From contig CM032802.1 in NCBI GenBank assembly GCA_019155185.1, positions 12,939,638 to 13,003,637 of the forward strand: a stretch of DNA of 64,000 nucleotides, given 5' to 3'. Below the pieces are notes generated by a model, which ran no database searches, was not told the origin of the DNA, and saw only the letters and a program-made list of their open reading frames with translations. This document shows positions 25,633 through 31,600 of this stretch, piece by piece. Position 1 is the first letter of the stretch. Each line of letters starts with the position of its first letter. This DNA is from Beaufortia kweichowensis. Its lineage: Eukaryota; Chordata; Actinopteri; Cypriniformes; Gastromyzontidae. The position numbers and the translations under genes were made by a program.

Positions 25633-28600
25633 ATACACCCATGACCGCTATAAAACATGGGCTTACATCTTCTGATTGGCCTGCTTGGCTAGTCTTCCGC
25701 CTTTTGCCATCTAATTCCTTTTCTTTCTTGTCCTATGACGGATTTAAGAAGAACAGTACAGTGTTCAGAACACGAGATGCAAGTAATTCTGAAGTAATAA
25801 AAAGAAAATGTGTCTCACTTTAAGAAATACCTTGGGGTTTCGTTTGCGGGAGATGGCGATGCTTTGACCCAGTTTACTAAAGAACGAGATAGGCGATTTA
25901 GTGCTGGCAATCAACGCAGCCTTGTCCTCGGGGCTTAGGTTGTGGTTTTCTGTTGCAAGACAAAAAAAAGAATAATAAACGATCAGAACTTATAAATAAA
26001 TTAGTAACATCTTGCTAGGGAAGTGGGCCTCGACATAATCAATCATGACAAAATCAATCATGTAATGGCTTCACATTACTTTTAGTCTTTTCTCCAGAAG
26101 TATAATGTTAAGGCTACAACTCACCACCAGGTGGCACAGTGTCCTTGAACATCTCGTAGAACTGGCTGAGGTACATCACCATGGAGAGCTTGTCAGGCTC
26201 CACCACAACAGACATCTCCTTCCCGGTCATGATGGGAGAAATCCCAAACTCCTTCTCAGCGACGTCAAAAGCCAACTGGTTGTTCTTCTCCACGTCCTTT
26301 TCATCCAGAGACTGAAAGTCACTAGAGATGGAGATGAAAAAACATATTGCAAATATTTCCAGGTCAACAATTACACTACCCCCACATCTACATCAGCATG
26401 AAAGCTACAAAAATATGAAGTTAAATTAGATTGAAACTTTTAGGTAACAAACATCACATAGAAACAGCGTATCACAAGATGAAAATGTATCGATTTAAGA
26501 CATTTAAGACTATATGCTGTGTAACACTGTAATTTGTTTTCATTTGCAATATTTACTATGGTAATGATATCAATTATACTACACTGGATAATTGTCAGGA
26601 TTGAGCCAGCGGTGGAGGAATTGTCGGCATACAGTATCCTCCTGAGAGAATTCCACTAATGCCGTCTTACAAACACAAATGCAGTAAAGCCCAGCTGACC
26701 ATAACAAACAGCTCATGAGAAGAAGCTTTTAAAGGTCATTCAGCATCTACTATAATGGAGCGTTATGATGAAGCTAATGTGCTTTCTGCTACTCTACAAA
26801 CCCGGACTCAAAGTAAGAATAGCTACAGCAGTAATCCTGCCCTTCTGTCCCGCTGCGAAAAAGTGTCTGCTCCAGCTGCACTGTTATTAAACCCAACAGA
26901 TGAGTAAGCCAAGTAAATAAACACCATATCATAACAAACAAAGCTGCATCTCAAAGGTAATGAGGTGAGGACAACTTGATTGCACCAGCTGAAGAAACAA
27001 TTCTGTGTTATGAGCAATGATATTATCGCTTAATGAAGACATGCTATTTAATAAAGATGTACTATGAAGCAAAGGTCACAAAGCAGAATGAAACTATTAC
27101 TGTAACTTAATAACATTGTTTAAAGATTATTCTTTTGAACTTGATCTGCTATTTTCTTATCGCTTCCAATCTCCTCTCGTTATTCTTTTGCCTGAACTGA
27201 ACCTCTGAGGCGCCGTTTGTCCACCATCTCTAAATATAGAAGATAATAACACAGGGACGGGCGTGTGGTATACTGCACTTACATGAGGTCTGGTCTGTAT
27301 CGGTGGATGAGTGCACACAGGGCCAAGCCACTCTTCCAGGACATGGTGAGATCAGACACGCTGACAGCTCGGTAGCCCTCCGTTTGTCTTTGACACCAGT
27401 TCAGCAGCTTACTGGAGCGCACGATGGATTCTGTGGGAGAGAAAGTAAAGTCAAATGGAGACTATGGAGATGAGTATTCAGATACGGGACGCTCCGGTTT
27501 CCGATCTGTGCTCGGATCAGTTAGTCAAACGTTCGGGGTGCATTTCATTTCCTTTTAAAAGGTTACGGAACATTCAAGACATTGACAGCGCTGGAGATGG
27601 TTAAGACAGTCCTTTTTGTTTTCTATTTGTAAATATCCACAAATATTTGTTAGTGCATATTAACAACAGTAGTGCAACAAGTGCTTTTAATTGTAAAGAG
27701 ACCATTCCAGTTTACATCAGAGTAGGGCTGTACAATTCTTTAAATAAAAACATTGTCATTGCATCAAAACTGTGTATTTAAAGTATTTTGCTTTTTACAG
27801 CAGTTGAGCTGAGCTTTAACAGCAAATGTTGCCAAACTAATAAAATTTCATAAAAAGTAATAAAGTAAATCAAGAACATGTGAATTTGATTTTGAACATA
27901 AAGAACATGCTATGAAGTTGCAAAAAAAATCCCCAAAAATATTTTCTATTATAAAGTAAATTCTATTAATCAAAATGATAATTCTGATTACAATATCAAG
28001 CTAAATAGTTACCAATTATTTTTTATCAGAATCGTGCAGCCCTTAGTTACTTTCAATAGAAAACATTGCAAAGCTTTTCAGTTCTACAAATGCGGCATCA
28101 TGCATTTGGATTCGGGTCATCCACAGTTACCTTGCAATTGTTTCTCAAGAAGAAGTTCTAGGATGAAAATATAATTAAGTTATAAACATTTAGTTGAAAC
28201 TAAAAGTATGCACATCTGCTACTCAAAACCGTAATGTCCACCCACCATTTCTTGTGAGCTTAGGAGTCGAGGAGTTGACCACATTCTCCATGTCGACACG
28301 CAGATCTCTGGTCTCTCCGGTGTCTAACAGATGCCGTACCTGTCGACACAATAAGCTGGTATAAGACCTCATAGAGCGAACATTAACTTTAAATGGTTTA
28401 TAATGCAATGACATAAGTGTTTTTGATTTTGCCAAACGGGGAAAGCAAACCCTTCAGGCTTAGCAAATATAACTGTATAAACCAACCTGGTTGGGTCTCA
28501 CTTGGTGAAGACTGATGTTTGGGTACCGTGTAGATGGATCGACACTGTACTGGCTGAAGTTCTTACTCACATTCTCTGGTGTCGTTTGAGGCAGCAGTCG

Positions 28601-31600
28601 ATAGATACTTTCCCTGAAACACAAGGGAGCCTTGGTCATGATTTTAACACACCATTACATCAGACCTTCCCATTAGCTTGTCTTTCGTCCCATTAGTCGT
28701 GTCTCAAAATGAGATCCTGGAGACTTGATGAATGCTACTCACTTGTAAAACACATTTGCTTCCCCACAAACACGCTGTTTAATCTATCAAATTTGAAATA
28801 CTCTTAGTGCACAAAATACCTAAATGACTAAACACATTAGACAAAACATCTAGAGCACATTCTCACAATTCAACACAATACATGATACTGGGTTCAAAAT
28901 ACAATAGTATCACAATATTCACATTATAATACTCCAATATACAACTTTTTCAAACTGATAAAGAATTGACAACTTTCAAGATTTCTCCTAATATTTTTAA
29001 GTCGCTTTGGATAAAAGCAGCACCTAAATGCCTAAATGTAAATGTAAGATTTAATTGTAAATTAAACCTTCTATATGTAAATTAATAAAAAATGAAATAG
29101 GTCACTAAAAAATAAAACTAAAGAAAATAAGAAGGCTAATGCATAAAACAAATCAAAACATTATGATGCAGGTCAATTATTGGCAGGATCATTTATTACG
29201 ATTATCAGATGTCATATTATAAAACTATTGCTAAAGCTTTACAATATATATCACACTTCTTTGCATTGTGATACAGTCAACAATATATTGTTCTACCTCT
29301 ACACTATATATTGTGCAGTATGCTTTAAACAGTACTCTCAAACACAGTCTTACCTTTCAGCTAAAACCTCTAGAGGAGAGTTTCCGTGAGCCCAACTGCG
29401 CACCATCCACGCTGCATCCATGCCGGCTAAAAAACCTCTTGCTATTCCAGTACCCATCGGCCAGAAAGGCTAAAGTGTAACAAAAAAACACCACCACATC
29501 ATACCATGTCATATTGAATATCTAATATCTAGAGTGATAAATTACAGGCTGTAAAATTCATGTTTGTTATATTAATCAACTAGTAAGAAAAAATTCTGCT
29601 CTATTGCACAGATGTTAAATTTGTGGTTTTAAATTTATGTGAGAAAATGTAACTTCAGATGTTCGAATAGGAAGTTGTTGCAGTCCAATAGGAAGTTGTT
29701 GCAGTCCAAGTCAATTTGATGGAAAACTCTACTTGATGGAAATTGCATGTGTGGTTCTACCATAGCATGTAATAATAAATCAATAAAAAAAAAAATAGAT
29801 TTATTTTTTACTCACCTCTAAAAGACTATCCCCCACAAGGGCTACTAGCAGCTTATGACCGTTACACTGACGGACCAGTGCAGCGTTTTCTGAGGCGTAC
29901 ATACAGGTGAAGTCAAACATTGCGACGTCAGGTTGACCGTAGTGGTTAATGGCAAAGTCTAGGGTAGGAAGCTGGTGATTGGTGGAGAAGTCTGCAGCCT
30001 CTCTGGCATAAGACAGCAGAGCCTTCTGGTCAACATTCGCCCTGGAAAGCAACATTTCTGTGTCGGCATAGTCCTGCACAAAAGAGGTGGAGTAAAACAA
30101 GAAAATGTTACAAATACTGAAATGGTCTGACAGGCAATTTTGTCTGTTCTGACATGTTTTAAATCAAAGTAAGATATTAGAGTGGGAAAATTGATTTGTT
30201 GCATGTTTTGACAGAAGGTAATTGTCATTTGACGTCAGTTTCACATAAGCATTAATGGCACTGGAGAGATTGTATGTGTGTGTGTATCTTAAATAGCGGT
30301 TTTGATCTTTCACAAACAACAATCCAAGACGTCTGTTTTAGGGAAACACAATGCAGCAAATAGTCATGAGAGGCTGTGGGTATGATAATGGAATGTTTGA
30401 GAGGTCCATTTCCTACTGATTTATGCTGCTTTGAAGGAAAACTGTTTGTTTTTGCTAGCACTCAAGCTCTTTAAAACAGAAGAGTCCTCTCAGAGCTGGC
30501 CATTCAGAATACATTTGCTCTGAGCACCATTGCAGGCCAGACATGATGCTAAAACATTTGGCAGAGGTGGAGATAGAGAGAAAGAGAGAGAGAGTCAGAC
30601 AACCAGCCTTTGATCACTCACATGCAGAATGACGCCCTTCTCCAGCAGACTCTGCTTTTTTGCAGTCATGACAAAGTAGTGCGTGTCATCCTTATAGTAC
30701 ACAATGTTTTCCAGGTCAATCCCTTAAAAACGACATCAAAAGAAAAGGACGTGGTGAGTGGGGAAGAGAAAGAGAGGAAGTTGTTTGCATCATTTGATTG
30801 ATGTAATTAAGCTCCATCTGTACAGCAGAGAAGCGCCCACTCCCTCCATCAACTACAGACAGTGATTATAGTTATTACTGTATTCTCCAACGAGTAAAGA
30901 CACACCTGAATATAAATCTCATTTGGTCAAAAGAACACAAACCTGGGTATAAATTATCATTCTGTTCTGAACATACAGTACAAAGATTATAAATTAGGGC
31001 TGTCAAGCAATGTAATCTTTTGTATTTTCATGACCCTTATAACATATATTTATACAACATGGCTTATTTCTCATCTCACTCTCACAAAATAGTTCTCAAA
31101 TCTCAAACTACACAACACACAAAAAGCAAACATAGGGGAGAAGATAATACCTGTAGCTTCTCTAAGGTCCTGAAAGAACTTCTGATTAAAGATGAAGGCG
31201 ACTCCGCTGATCTCTTCCACTTTTGCTTCTGCAGTCGTGTTACGGTTAATAAAGTTTGCTGTAATCTGCGATAGCCAGTTTTCCCCTGAACTCCTTTCTT
31301 CTGAACCCTGAAGAGATCCAATATTCACAAGAATTACTTTACTAGTTTATGAATTAGTTTATGAATAACTTCTGTCAGAACTCATAGATCAGAATCTAGA
31401 ATTTTGCATTTTGTACTATTTAGTTTTATTGTCTTTAGGATATTTTTTTATAGATGTCAGGCAAATATTGTCAGTCCAAGCCACATAGTTTGAGGTATCA
31501 TTTATGTTTGCAAAACACACTTAGGTGGTTGAACACCCATAGCGAGCACAGCCATGTTTTTTCACCTGTTTAAACAGGAGCTCAACATTTTGAGAGGATG

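Noticed and set aside
30985..31020. TTAGGGCTGTCAAGCAAT, resembling one end of a fish hAT MITE
   Set aside because: No opposite end found within a plausible distance; could be a solo fragment or chance.
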